Source: an uncultured Desulfuromonas sp. (GTDB lineage: Bacteria > Desulfobacterota > Desulfuromonadia > Desulfuromonadales > Desulfuromonadaceae). Taken from it: DNA of 64,000 nt. Every line of letters begins with the position of its first letter. The stretch's first letter is position 1. The translations under genes and the position numbers were made by a program. The DNA is taken from assembly GCF_963676955.1 (NCBI RefSeq), contig NZ_OY781461.1:72001-136000 (forward strand). Reading direction: 5' to 3'. The notes beneath the pieces were generated by a model. The model had not been told where the DNA came from. It did no database searches and saw nothing but the letters and a program-made list of their open reading frames with translations. Shown piece after piece: positions 42,497-51,881 of this stretch.

Positions 42497-43839
42497 ATAA
42501 AACAACGCGGGTTTATCTGGTGGGTGCCGGTCCCGGCGACAGCGGCCTGATCACGGTCAAAGGCAAGCGCTGCCTGCAACACGCCGACGTGGTGCTTTAC
42601 GACCGGCTATGCAATCCGGCCCTGTTGGGCGATGTGTCCCCGGCGGCTGAACAGATTTATGTCGGCAAAAACATGGGCCATCACGCCCTGCCCCAGGAAC
42701 AGATCAATGCGTTACTGGTGGAGAAAGCGCGCGAGGGCAAGGTGGTGGTGCGCCTCAAAGGCGGCGATCCGTTTGTGTTCGGCCGTGGCGGCGAGGAGAT
42801 CGACACCCTGGCCGAGGCGGGCATTCCGTTTGAAGTGGTGCCGGGCGTCACCGCCGGGTTCGCTGCCGGAGCCTACGCGGGCATCCCCCTGACCCATCGC
42901 GACTTCACCACCAGCGTCACCCTGGTCACCGGCCATCTCAACACCCGCAAAGACCCGCAACGCGATATCGACTGGCCCGCTCTGGGTCGCGGTCACGGCA
43001 CCCTGGTGTTTTACATGGGCCTGACCAACATCGCCACCATCTGCGACGAATTAATCCACCATGGCCGCGCCGCCGACACACCGGTGGCCGTGGTCAGCCA
43101 TGCCTCCACCCCGCAGCAACGCACCCTCATCGCCACCCTGGCCGATGCGCCGCAACAGGTCGCCCGACACGGCGTCACCAGCCCGGCGGTAATTCTGGTC
43201 GGCGATGTGGTGACATTGCATGAGCGGTTGGACTGGTTCCAGCGCAGCCTGACGACGGACGAAGCAACACCTGCGGAGACGCCATCCAAAACGCCCGACA
43301 CCACGCCACAGGATGACAGCGCCCGCACCAACATCCTCATCTTCACCGGCAACGGCAAAGGCAAGTCCACCGCCGCCTTCGGCATGGCGTTGCGCGCCGT
43401 CGGCCATGGCCAGCGGGTGCGCATCCTCCAGTTCATGAAGAACGATCCCGATGTCGGCGAACTGGCCGCGTTGGAACGCCTCGGCGTGCCCGTCGAGCAA
43501 TGCGGCCTCGGCTTCGTACCCAAACCGGATCATCCCCTGTATGCCGCACACTGCGAAGCCGCCGAGCAGGGGCTGGCCCGTGCTGAAGCCGCCATCTTCA
43601 GCGGCAATCACGACCTGATCATCCTTGACGAACTGTGCGGCACCGTGGCCCGTGGTCTGCTCGACGAACACAAGGTGGTCGATCTGCTGCGCCGTGCCCC
43701 GGCACCGCTGACCCTGGTGCTCACCGGCCGTCATGCCATACCCGCCCTCATCGATCTCGCCGACACGGTCAGCGAAATACAGCCCGTCAAGCACGCCTTT
43801 GAGCAGGGCATTCCGGCACGCAAGGGGGTGGAGTTTTGA
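42493..43839 (+). CDS. cobA-cobO: Fusion: uroporphyrinogen-III C-methyltransferase + cob(I)alamin adenosyltransferase
   Basis: A 448-residue fusion. Residues 1 to about 245 are a SUMT ([63 protein letters not shown]), which makes precorrin-2, the entry step. After a Thr/Pro-rich linker (about 250-280) follows a BtuR/CobO-type adenosyltransferase with P-loop [39 protein letters not shown] and [19 protein letters not shown] 42493 follows AGGAGA and overlaps the cbiJ stop. One protein thus unites an early and a late step. Confidence 0.95.
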   Translation: MNKTTRVYLVGAGPGDSGLITVKGKRCLQHADVVLYDRLCNPALLGDVSPAAEQIYVGKNMGHHALPQEQINALLVEKAREGKVVVRLKGGDPFVFGRGGEEIDTLAEAGIPFEVVPGVTAGFAAGAYAGIPLTHRDFTTSVTLVTGHLNTRKDPQRDIDWPALGRGHGTLVFYMGLTNIATICDELIHHGRAADTPVAVVSHASTPQQRTLIATLADAPQQVARHGVTSPAVILVGDVVTLHERLDWFQRSLTTDEATPAETPSKTPDTTPQDDSARTNILIFTGNGKGKSTAAFGMALRAVGHGQRVRILQFMKNDPDVGELAALERLGVPVEQCGLGFVPKPDHPLYAAHCEAAEQGLARAEAAIFSGNHDLIILDELCGTVARGLLDEHKVVDLLRRAPAPLTLVLTGRHAIPALIDLADTVSEIQPVKHAFEQGIPARKGVEF

Positions 43840-45251
43840 GCAACTGTCCACGACTGGTGATCGCCGGCAGCCACAGCGGCGTCGGCAAATCATCCCTGAC
43901 CCTGGCGCTGGTGGCGGCCCTGCGCCAACGCGGCCTTACGGTGCAGACCTTCAAGGTCGGGCCGGACTACCTCGACCCCGGCCACCTCAGCCGGGTGTCG
44001 GGCCGCCCGTGCTACAACCTCGACGGCTGGATGTGCGGCCGCGACTACGTCACCCGCCTGTTTGCAGAGCGCAGCGCCGATGCCGACATCGCCATCATCG
44101 AAGGAGTGATGGGCCTCTACGACGGCAGCAGCCCGACCAGCCTTGACGGCAGCACCGCCCAAATCGCCGACTGGCTCCAGGCTCCCGTGGCCCTGGTGGT
44201 CAACAGCCACGGCATGGCCCGCAGCATCGCCGCCCTGGTGCACGGCTACGCCAGCTTTGAGCCAGACATCACCCTGGCCGGAGTGATCGCCAACTTCTGC
44301 GGCTCCGACTCCCACGCCACCCTGCTCACCCAAGCATTGCAGGCCGCCAACCTGCCACCGCTACTCGGTGCCGTACCGCGCAACGCCCTGCCCGCACTAC
44401 CCAGCCGCCACCTCGGTCTGGTCTCCGCCACGGAAACCCAATGGAACGCTGACCTCATCCAGCAACTCGCCGCAGCTTCCGAGCAGTACCTCTCTCTCGA
44501 CCATCTGTTACAACAGGCACGCAATGCTTCACCACTGCCGCGAATACCGCCAGCTCCCCCGGTCAAAGTTGTCGCAAATGGCACGGTTCGCTTGGCCATT
44601 GCCCGCGATGCTGCTTTTCAATTTTACTATCAGGATTTGTTCGACGCCTTGGAGCAACGCGGTGTGGAGTTGGTGTTTTTCTCTCCATTGGAAGACAAGA
44701 AGCTGCCCGCAGAATGCAACGGCCTCTACCTCGGTGGCGGCTACCCGGAAGAACATGCCGAACAACTGTCGAGTAATCATACGATGCTCAACAGCATCCG
44801 AGACTTTTGTGACAGCGGGCGACCTGTGTACGCCGAATGTGGTGGATTGATCTATCTCAGTCAGGGATTGCAGGAAGAAGAAAAAAGCTGGCCATTTGTC
44901 GGCCTCCTGCCAAGCTGGACCCGAATGTGCTCACGGCGCAAACGTCTTGGGTATATGGAAGTGACTCTAAAACACCCTACGATCATTGGTGCTGCTGGCA
45001 CACGACTGCGTGGCCATGAGTTTCACTACTCGGAATTGTGCGATGATCCGTTAGTGAATCTAGAATGGGAGGCTGCTTATCAGGCACGCACGAATCGTGA
45101 TGGGTTATTGCGCGATGAGGGGTATTGTCATGGTCAGGTTTTAGCAAGCTATGTTCATTTGCATCTGGCCTCGGCCCCCAAGGCATTGGACAAATTCCTC
45201 TCGGTGTTGCAAAGCCCAGAGCGTACTTCTAAACAAGAAAATCAAAGATAA
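43836..45251 (+). CDS. cbiA: Cobyrinate a,c-diamide synthase
   Basis: A 471-residue amidase that uses ATP and glutamine. It has P-loop GSHSGVGKSSL, FKVGPDYLDPGHL, IEGVMGLYDG, and a glutaminase domain with YLGGGYPEEHAEQL, Cys in YAECGGLIYLS and the His region HEFHYSEL. The start is TTG 43836 overlapping the previous stop (TTGA). The 3' third is more AT-rich than the upstream genes, and the REP/RAYT island starts at once after the stop. Confidence 0.95.
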   Translation: MSNCPRLVIAGSHSGVGKSSLTLALVAALRQRGLTVQTFKVGPDYLDPGHLSRVSGRPCYNLDGWMCGRDYVTRLFAERSADADIAIIEGVMGLYDGSSPTSLDGSTAQIADWLQAPVALVVNSHGMARSIAALVHGYASFEPDITLAGVIANFCGSDSHATLLTQALQAANLPPLLGAVPRNALPALPSRHLGLVSATETQWNADLIQQLAAASEQYLSLDHLLQQARNASPLPRIPPAPPVKVVANGTVRLAIARDAAFQFYYQDLFDALEQRGVELVFFSPLEDKKLPAECNGLYLGGGYPEEHAEQLSSNHTMLNSIRDFCDSGRPVYAECGGLIYLSQGLQEEEKSWPFVGLLPSWTRMCSRRKRLGYMEVTLKHPTIIGAAGTRLRGHEFHYSELCDDPLVNLEWEAAYQARTNRDGLLRDEGYCHGQVLASYVHLHLASAPKALDKFLSVLQSPERTSKQENQR

Positions 45252-45258
45252 GTATACT

Positions 45259-45277
45259 GTCCCGAATGGCGCTTAAG
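45259..45277. repeat. REP-like sequence after cbiA
   Basis: GTCCCGAATGGCGCTTAAG, a partial copy of the REP found at both ends of the RAYT and IS4 elements in this island. It lacks the CTAGTTT part. Confidence 0.6.
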
Positions 45278-45397
45278 CAATTCTGTAGTAAACTCGGGTC
45301 TGTCACAAGTCCTACCTGGGGCTCTCCCAGATGTTTACGCCATGGAACAGTGGCGGTTTGTACCGCAGGGACAGTCTCGGTTTTGCTGCCATTTTCC
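45278..45397. other. Short spacer before the RAYT element
   Basis: Contains no convincing gene; one small plus-strand frame runs through it and into the REP. Confidence 0.3.
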
Positions 45398-46172
45398 CTT
45401 AAACTAGCGCCATTCGGGACACTCCCCGGTTTTTCTTGGCCTGCCCGGTTTGCGGGGCCTTAGCGTTGTCTTCAATGTCTCTTCCATCTTATCGATAAAC
45501 CCCCCAGAACCGAACGGGCGACCTGTGCTGGTTGCACTGCGTAAGCTGTCTTCAGCTTTGTCGTCACTTTGCATGACAAAATCGACATAGGCAGTTCTGT
45601 CCTTGCCGTCAAGCCAGGAGGGGGAATGTAAAAGATCATCATGGACAGAGGTGAGATGAGCTCTGGCGCTGGACCAGCGATAATCTTCCGCCTTTTCCAC
45701 CGTGCCCGATTTGACTGGGTTCCGCTCGATATGCCGTGCAACCGTCCACAGATAGTCGTCACGTTCAACCAGGCAAGAGAAAAATCGATTCTGCCAAATG
45801 CGCCCGCTCTGCTTCAATTTTCGATTGAGATATTGCGTATAGACTTGATTTGTCAGGCCGATGCCGCGAGCCAGTGAGTCCTCTTTCTCGGGAACCACGA
45901 GTAAATGAACATGGTTGTCCATCAAACAGTAGGCCCAAATCTGCAAAGAAAACGCCTTGCTGTATTTTGCCAGCAGTTTCAGGTATTGCTGACGGTCTTC
46001 ATCGTCAAAAAAGACGGTCGCGCGGTTGTTGCCGCGCTGAGTGACGTGGTGGGGATATTCGGGAACAACAATGCGGGCTATTCTTGGCATGTAGGAAGGA
46101 TAGACTGGTTTTGCGTTAAAAGCAATTTAATAGGGGGAGTGTCCCGAATGGCCCGAATGGCGCTAGTTTAAG
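45398..46172. mobile_element. RAYT transposase gene flanked by inverted REP sequences
   Basis: Left REP 45398-45427 (CTTAAACTAGCGCCATTCGG, then GACACTCCCC) is matched in inverted orientation on the right at 46134-46172. The right copy carries an extra tandem CCCGAATGG. The inner GGGACACTCCC can fold on itself. The right REP is shared with the left end of IS4 copy 1. Confidence 0.75.
45404..46090 (-). CDS. REP-associated tyrosine transposase (RAYT, IS200-like Y1 family)
   Basis: A 228-residue Y1-type transposase. The start PRIARIVVPEYPHHVTQRGN, the metal motif MDNHVHLLV, NRFFSCLV, HIERNPVKSG and YRWSSARAH are typical of RAYTs. The catalytic Tyr is probably in GIGLTNQVYTQYLNRK. Its last codons and stop (GECPEWR) lie within the left REP. 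RAYTs are mostly immobile as units but spread REPs. Confidence 0.93.
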   Translation of the reverse strand: MPRIARIVVPEYPHHVTQRGNNRATVFFDDEDRQQYLKLLAKYSKAFSLQIWAYCLMDNHVHLLVVPEKEDSLARGIGLTNQVYTQYLNRKLKQSGRIWQNRFFSCLVERDDYLWTVARHIERNPVKSGTVEKAEDYRWSSARAHLTSVHDDLLHSPSWLDGKDRTAYVDFVMQSDDKAEDSLRSATSTGRPFGSGGFIDKMEETLKTTLRPRKPGRPRKTGECPEWR

Positions 46173-47721
46173 CCTGTGTAGCACGATATTGGTTACGATG
46201 AGGAATCACCTCTATTTCGTGTCTTGGTGCCGTCATTCGTTGGTAATTTTTAGGTCGTCGTTTTATACATCGAGGTTCACTCCTGCCCGGCCTTTGCCTA
46301 ATTGGGACATTGGTCATTGCAGCGTACAAATCACTAACGAGCCGGTAGCGTTCCATCTTGCTGATTTGCACCTGATTCAGGTGCGATTCCCAGCTACGTA
46401 AAGCCTGTAAACTCCCTTTAAAGCTGACAACGCGAACATCAATATCGGCCTCTTCTGCCGCCTCATACATCAACCTGCGGATGCAGTTGTAGGCGATAAA
46501 ATACATCATGATCTCTTTGCGGATCATCTCAGGCGTTCGGCAACGCAAAACATCCATGCCCATAGTTGTTTTTATGTCACGGAAAAACAGTTCAACATCC
46601 CATCGCTTGTAATAGAGTTTCGCGATCGATTGCGCTGGGTATTTTATGGGGTCAAGCAAAGTCGTGATGATGTAAAAGCTCTGCGTTCTAAATCCTGGAT
46701 ATTGGACCGCCACCTTGATTTGACGCAACATTAGCTCATCAGGCAAGAGTTCCCACTGCTCTCTTGAGTAGGATAATCTCTTCATATATTTTGGTCGTTC
46801 CCATGTGATCAAGCGATCATTTTCCCCAAATTCTTTAAGGCATTTTGTTGCCCTGACGGGTGCTCTTCGCGCCAGCGTGAGAACGCTGTCCACCTTCTGT
46901 TTCCTCAACTCGGCGATATCGAAATAGCTACAAAATCCTTTGTCTCCTAGGAAAATATCTCCGGGTCTGAATGTTCTCCACTGCTTACGTAACAGGGGCA
47001 GTTCATTTGTCTTTTTGTTGCCAATCTCATAGCTGAGCAACGCTCCGCTTTGCAATGAAAAGCAGGCGCAGATGCGGGCTGATGGGAAGCTGCAGCCTGC
47101 TTTGAGCAGAGAAGACTGAGGCCATAAGTGCTGATTAGCCTGGGTATCCGGCATACTCACACCCGTTCCATCAACAACAATCACACGCCGATTTGCAAGC
47201 AGGCCGGATTCTGGGAACTGATCAAGTTGATTAGCTGTATGCTCAAATATCTCACAGAGCATGTCTTCATCGAGCTTTTTGCGAGCCGTACAATACGAAG
47301 CTGTCGACGACGAGGGGATCTTGCTACCCTTTATGGAAGCATAGGACTGCAACTTCCGAATCACTTCTTTGCAACCACCGTCTGAATCCAACACTTGGCT
47401 AAAAAAAGCCCAGAATGTGTTCTCTTTGGAGAAAAGCCTTCTGCGACTCATGACACCGGATCTTGCAGGTTTTAGCAGGTTATAGGGGATAAATCGTTCA
47501 AAGATTTCACCAACCTGCTTAAACGACTTTTCTTTTAATACAGCTAACTCAGCAGCAAGTTTCTGTTGTGGTGTGCGTGGTTTACGTCGTAATGTTTGCA
47601 GGTGAAATCCAGGGAATATAGGCGTTGAATTCTTCATGGCTTATTATGCCATATTTGCCAAATTAATCTGGAATTTCACCATGGTAGAACTCTTAAACTA
47701 GCGCCATTCGGGAGTGTCCCT
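46152..47721. mobile_element. IS4-family insertion sequence, copy 1 (left tip altered)
   Basis: Matches copy 2 from base 46152 to 47721. The right end has the full 30-bp inverted repeat ending in GGGAGTGTCCCT. On the left the outermost nine bases of the repeat (AGGGACACT) are replaced by CCCGAATGG, where the element meets the RAYT REP. One base differs from copy 2 near 47187. Confidence 0.85.
46168..47637 (-). CDS. IS4-family DDE transposase, copy 1
   Basis: A 489-residue transposase with a helical N-terminus, a first Asp in VIVVDGTGVSMPD, a second in IFLGDKGFCSY, and the IS4 Y-(2)-R-(3)-E-(6)-K signature in YYKRWDVELFFRDIKTTMG. The protein is identical to the copy at 51907. The stop lies inside the left inverted repeat. 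Intact. Confidence 0.95.
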   Translation of the reverse strand: MKNSTPIFPGFHLQTLRRKPRTPQQKLAAELAVLKEKSFKQVGEIFERFIPYNLLKPARSGVMSRRRLFSKENTFWAFFSQVLDSDGGCKEVIRKLQSYASIKGSKIPSSSTASYCTARKKLDEDMLCEIFEHTANQLDQFPESGLLANRRVIVVDGTGVSMPDTQANQHLWPQSSLLKAGCSFPSARICACFSLQSGALLSYEIGNKKTNELPLLRKQWRTFRPGDIFLGDKGFCSYFDIAELRKQKVDSVLTLARRAPVRATKCLKEFGENDRLITWERPKYMKRLSYSREQWELLPDELMLRQIKVAVQYPGFRTQSFYIITTLLDPIKYPAQSIAKLYYKRWDVELFFRDIKTTMGMDVLRCRTPEMIRKEIMMYFIAYNCIRRLMYEAAEEADIDVRVVSFKGSLQALRSWESHLNQVQISKMERYRLVSDLYAAMTNVPIRQRPGRSEPRCIKRRPKNYQRMTAPRHEIEVIPHRNQYRATQA

Positions 47722-47756
47722 TATTTTCTTATTTTTCCGGCTTGGCCGGGGGATAC

Positions 47757-48878
47757 TTACTCGTTTGGAACTCCAAGTTTTGATTTTATAAATTTCATAA
47801 ATCCTTCTAATATTTTGTCAGTGTCTTCTTTCGTGATTACTCTGCCATCTATTGGGCCTAAAGCATCATGAATTATAGATTCTATTACATTCTGTTCTGC
47901 GCGATTTTGGTACTCTCTTAAAAAACGTTCTAATCGAGTTTTATGTGCCGCCCAAACCTCTTTACCCGGGATGTGAGGACAATCAGAGAACAAAGGAATG
48001 CATGATGGATCAAATTTACCGTTACGAATTTCGCTTGGCGTTGTATCCCTGTGTGGGTTAACTAAATAAGAATAGCAAAAATTATTGCACGTAACATCGG
48101 TCGCTAATTGAACAACAAATGGGATTTCGCCAAATAACTGAATGAAACCAGTAATGTTATCGTCACGCGACCAAATGCTAATAAAATGATCATGTGGCCC
48201 TAGCCGCGGGAGAGGAAAGGGATTCAGTTGTGTGCACCAACCTATAAATTCTGAACTATCACCAGTTCCTGAAACTATAAATTGACGTATCTTATCAAGC
48301 TCAGGTGACAATGCGATTTGAGATTCATGAACTCCAAGAAGGTTGAAAAGGGCTTTGCAAGCTCCTCGAAAGAAGTCTTGGCCACCAATGCCAAAACTTA
48401 ACTTAATAGGTGAGTCTAAATAGTTTGTTTCTTTTTTTGAATCTTCTGCGAACGATTCTTGACCAATATCCAAATTGGGATGTTCTTTTTTTAGGATATT
48501 TAATGCCCATCCTAAGTGACCTTGATGTCCAAGAGTTATCTGCACATCTGCTGAACCATCTTTACGGTAATCAACCTGTACTATTGGCTTAGCAATTTCT
48601 GCCTGGCCTCCTGCAGTGAGGTGATAGATATTTCCTTTTTGATCTTGAACATTTTTTATAGGCGGCGGGGGACCCCCGCGGCCTCCTTTAGTTCCGAGGA
48701 CTGTCCTAAAGCCATCCAAGCTCCTTGAAAATTCTCGGTCAATAGTCTCGCCGAACAGTTGCTGGATTGAGTTACACATAATTGTGGAGTCAGTCCAACG
48801 CGCTCCCAGGAAATTCTGTAGGATATGTTCTCCTGCGGCATCCTCAAATTGCTTTTTAGTATAAATACAGATATGCAT
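47757..48878 (-). CDS. HNH-endonuclease-like protein in the IS-flanked segment
   Basis: A 373-residue protein, AT-rich compared with the cobalamin genes. Its N-terminus resembles HNH proteins of the EHIIP..LGG type: GEHILQNFLGARWTDST followed by MCNSIQQLFGETIDREF. The usual first Cys pair is reduced to one Cys (ICIYTKKQ) and the second knuckle to one Cys, so zinc binding may be lost. The rest (about residues 80-373) matches no family I know. A nuclease or defence role is possible but unproven. Confidence 0.55.
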   Translation of the reverse strand: MHICIYTKKQFEDAAGEHILQNFLGARWTDSTIMCNSIQQLFGETIDREFSRSLDGFRTVLGTKGGRGGPPPPIKNVQDQKGNIYHLTAGGQAEIAKPIVQVDYRKDGSADVQITLGHQGHLGWALNILKKEHPNLDIGQESFAEDSKKETNYLDSPIKLSFGIGGQDFFRGACKALFNLLGVHESQIALSPELDKIRQFIVSGTGDSSEFIGWCTQLNPFPLPRLGPHDHFISIWSRDDNITGFIQLFGEIPFVVQLATDVTCNNFCYSYLVNPHRDTTPSEIRNGKFDPSCIPLFSDCPHIPGKEVWAAHKTRLERFLREYQNRAEQNVIESIIHDALGPIDGRVITKEDTDKILEGFMKFIKSKLGVPNE

Positions 48879-49018
48879 ATTTTCTGACTAACTTTTACAT
48901 AAGGAGGGGCAGCAAAGCGAACAATTTGATGTAATTGTTAAAAATTTGCTTCGTCGATTCGGTTTACTATTTCTTCTAGCACCAAACTTCCAATAGGGAA
49001 TCTGTTTAGGTCGTGAAT
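48879..49018. other. AT-rich spacer, no gene seen
   Basis: Contains an isolated AAGGAGGGG sequence at about 48900 with no start codon at proper spacing. Probably holds the promoter of the leftward HNH-like gene. Confidence 0.3.
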
Positions 49019-49216
49019 GTAATATAAGTATCAATTATTGCATACATTTTGATAACCAATACATGGGCTTATATCAGTATAAGGCTCCAAGCATTTTATA
49101 ATACGATTTGCATAAGCAATCGCTGGAGTTTTAGTCCCCTCAACAGCGGCAATGCCATGTGCTACTACCGCATCAACAGCATCATACACATTATTTTGTG
49201 CTCGGTAGATTTTCAT
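49019..49216 (-). CDS. Small hypothetical protein (61 residues)
   Basis: Starts at ATG 49216 behind AAAGGGAAG on the minus strand. The sequence (KIYRAQNNVYDAVDAVVAHG, then AIAYANRIIKCLEPYTD) has a balanced composition and a helical look. No family recognised. The ribosome site and amphipathic character favour a real gene, but length gives little support. Confidence 0.4.
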
Positions 49217-49599
49217 GTCTTCCCTTTGACGAACAATTAAATATTGAGTTGAATACTTTACAACTTTAAATAAAAGTTAATAATATATTATTTTATGTTG
49301 ACAGTCTCTAGCCATATGTCAAGCAAATAATGCATGACAATAAGCGCCATTCGGGAGTGTCCCTTGTTCTCCTGTTCTCCCCTTGTTCTCCTATATTCAT
49401 GCCACGAAATACAGCCTTATTCTATTTATTGGTGAGAAATCTGGGTTAGAGTATTGTGCTTTTGTTGTAAACATTAGCCTTCTCATATATGCTTGCAATC
49501 CTAAGATGAATTAACGACTGCCCACTTTTTGTTTGCTGGCATTATGATCGTTTCGGTGTTGATCTTTGCGCACGCCCGATCCGACCTTGAGGAAAAACT
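49217..49599. other. AT-rich intergenic region with a REP copy at 49341-49364
   Basis: TAAGCGCCATTCGGGAGTGT and CCCT at 49341-49364 form a solo REP identical in part to the IS4 ends. It is followed by a repeated TTGTTCTCC string. The remainder is AT-rich and holds no gene; the promoter of the DUF2207 gene should lie in its right part. Confidence 0.55.
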
Positions 49600-51519
49600 G
49601 TGAAACATCTTTTGCTTAGTCTGTTGTTGTTCTACTGTTTGACTGCAACGGCATTTTCGCAAGAAAAAATTCTGCAATTTCATAGTGATATTGAGGTGCT
49701 TGGCGATGGCTCGATGCAGGTGTGCGAAACTATTTCTGTACACGCACAACGAGACCGGATTCGGCGCGGGATTTATCGGGATTTTCCCACCCGATACCGT
49801 GACCGCTTCGGCAATCGCTATCAGGTGGAGTTTACCGTCGTGGATGTTACCCGCGATGGTCGTCCTGAATTATGGCACAGTGAGAAGATCAGTAGTGGCA
49901 TGCGGATATACTTGGGGGATCGTAACGTTCTTCTTGCTCCCGGAGACTACACCTACACACTCACCTATCGGACGAATCGTCAGCTCGGTTTTTTTGACTC
50001 TCATGATGAGCTTTATTGGAATGTGACAGGTAATGGCTGGGATTTCTCCATAGATTCGATCTCAGCTCGAGTTCGCCTACCGGTCTCAATCGATTCCTCT
50101 GAGATGACAGCAGAAGCCTATACGGGGCATCGTGGTGAGCGAGGCCAAGACTACCACTACCATTTTGATGAATATGGGGGTGTGGTTTTCGAGACGACGC
50201 GAACTTTCCTGCAGGGAGAAGGTCTGACGCTTGTTGTTGCTTGGCCTAAAGGCTATGTCCTTGCACCAACCCACAGCGAAGAGATCGACTTTTTTTTATA
50301 CGATAATCGCACTTGGTTGATTGGATTGATTGGGTGCGGGCTTTTGCTGGTCTATCAGTTGATTGCTTGGTTTGTAGTTGGGCGTGGTCCGCGCTCAGGG
50401 GGGAATCGTCCTCGCTATCAGCCGCCCTCGGGTATTACGCCCTCTGCTGCCCGTTATCTGATGCACATGAGATACGATCACAAGACATTTGCCGCCGCAT
50501 TGGTTAACTTGGCGGTGCAGGGGGTGATTGAAATTCGAGAAGAGGCGAAAGATTCTTTTACACTGATTCGAAGCGATCTCGAGGCACAAAATTGCGAGAT
50601 CGGAGAAAACGGATTCCTGCAAAAGTTACTTGGGCGTTGGCCAGGAGCCTCTTTGTCTCTTAAGGCAGACAATCAGGTGAAGATAGCAGCCGCCCTTAAG
50701 GCCCATAAAACCGCTTTAGCCACGAACACGGATAAATTCTATTTTGTTACCAATCGCCCTTGGGTGGTCGCTGGCATTGTTTGGTCGCTGCTTGTTTTGA
50801 TTGCTATGCTATTTTCTCTTGACGATTTTAAGGCAATGGGGCTAGGCGTTTTTCTGATTCTTTGGCTCGCTATGTGGACTTACATTTTTATTTCAGTAGG
50901 TAAGTCGACTTTGGGTGCTTGGCAACGTGACCGGTCTCTCCAACAAATTATTGTTGCTATTGTCATCACGTTGCTTTTTGTGCTTTTGGGGTTTATAGAG
51001 GTTCTCTGCATCATATTGCTGCACATTGAGGCGTCCTCCGCTTTTGCCGTATTGATTCCGGTCATGATCGGGTTGCACTTTCTTTTTAACCGTAGGATCA
51101 AAGCACCGACTCGGCTCGGACGACGTCTTCTCGATGAACTGAATGGATTCCGCAGTTATCTGGAAGTGGCCACGGAGGAAGGAATAAATTTCCACGACCC
51201 GCCGAAAAAAACACCTGAATTGTTTGAACGCTTTTTTCCCTATGCCTTGGCCTTTGATGTTGAGCGACATTGGGTGGCACGTTTTGCCTCTACGTTCCAG
51301 GGCTTAAAAAGCCATGAAAAAGTGGCTTATCATCCGGTCTGGTTGCGCAGCGACTACTCAAATAGAGGCAACTATGTGCCGTTTGTCAGTTCTTTTGGTA
51401 ATTCCCTTAGTTCGGCGGTGTCCTCATCAAGCGCACCTGTCCCGGGATCTTCATTCCGAAGTGGTGGTGGAGGCTCTTCCGGTGACGGCGGCGGCGGTGG
51501 TGGCGGTGGTGGCTGGTAG
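49600..51519 (+). CDS. DUF2207-family membrane protein with signal peptide
   Basis: A 639-residue protein starting at GTG 49600 behind TTGAGGAA. It has a signal peptide (LLLSLLLFYCLTATAFS), an N-terminal extracytoplasmic beta domain (DIEVLGDGSMQVCETISV, GIYRDFPTRY, LYWNVTGNGWDF), a membrane segment near residue 240 and two or three more between about 390 and 490. It ends in a Gly/Ser-rich tail of consecutive Gly residues, as is usual for DUF2207. The function is unknown. Confidence 0.88.
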   Translation: MKHLLLSLLLFYCLTATAFSQEKILQFHSDIEVLGDGSMQVCETISVHAQRDRIRRGIYRDFPTRYRDRFGNRYQVEFTVVDVTRDGRPELWHSEKISSGMRIYLGDRNVLLAPGDYTYTLTYRTNRQLGFFDSHDELYWNVTGNGWDFSIDSISARVRLPVSIDSSEMTAEAYTGHRGERGQDYHYHFDEYGGVVFETTRTFLQGEGLTLVVAWPKGYVLAPTHSEEIDFFLYDNRTWLIGLIGCGLLLVYQLIAWFVVGRGPRSGGNRPRYQPPSGITPSAARYLMHMRYDHKTFAAALVNLAVQGVIEIREEAKDSFTLIRSDLEAQNCEIGENGFLQKLLGRWPGASLSLKADNQVKIAAALKAHKTALATNTDKFYFVTNRPWVVAGIVWSLLVLIAMLFSLDDFKAMGLGVFLILWLAMWTYIFISVGKSTLGAWQRDRSLQQIIVAIVITLLFVLLGFIEVLCIILLHIEASSAFAVLIPVMIGLHFLFNRRIKAPTRLGRRLLDELNGFRSYLEVATEEGINFHDPPKKTPELFERFFPYALAFDVERHWVARFASTFQGLKSHEKVAYHPVWLRSDYSNRGNYVPFVSSFGNSLSSAVSSSSAPVPGSSFRSGGGGSSGDGGGGGGGGGW

Positions 51520-51578
51520 GGGCACGGATTTTTGGATGGCCCCAGTCTCTTTAATGGGGTGTGTCTGTTCGTTTATTC

Positions 51579-51872
51579 TCAGTTGTCGTGTTTCAATCCC
51601 TTGATTTCTCGCCAGGCTGTGCCAAAAGCACCGGTGTGTTCATGGACTTCAATATAGTCCCAGTTATCGGGTATTGCCTGTTGCCATTCCAGGTCAGTGA
51701 TATGTCCTACCGCTGTGGAAAAACGAAACTGCTGTCCTTGCGCGGTTTGGCCTCTTAAAAAATAGTTCCAATAGCCTGGATTTGCTCCGGCATCTTCATA
51801 CTCTTTACCTTTAGCGGTTACGTAGTATTTCTGCACGGTAGGGCTCTGCTGGTCCAGTATGCCGTTGCCCAT
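51579..51872 (-). CDS. Short hypothetical protein abutting IS4 copy 2, possibly truncated
   Basis: A 97-residue reading from ATG 51872 (GNGILDQQSPTVQKYYVTAK), ending in EVHEHTGAFGTAWREIKGL. The sequence is protein-like but not of a family I know. It begins 10 bases from the IS4 inverted repeat with no good ribosome site, so the IS may have removed its 5' part; the frame stays open into the repeat up to 51923. Confidence 0.5.
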   Translation of the reverse strand: MGNGILDQQSPTVQKYYVTAKGKEYEDAGANPGYWNYFLRGQTAQGQQFRFSTAVGHITDLEWQQAIPDNWDYIEVHEHTGAFGTAWREIKGLKHDN

Positions 51873-51881
51873 ACTTAAATT

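Noticed and set aside
20000-46000. CRISPR array made of the regularly recurring repeats
   Set aside because: Repeats are long, few and separated by genes; no short direct repeats with unique spacers and no cas genes.
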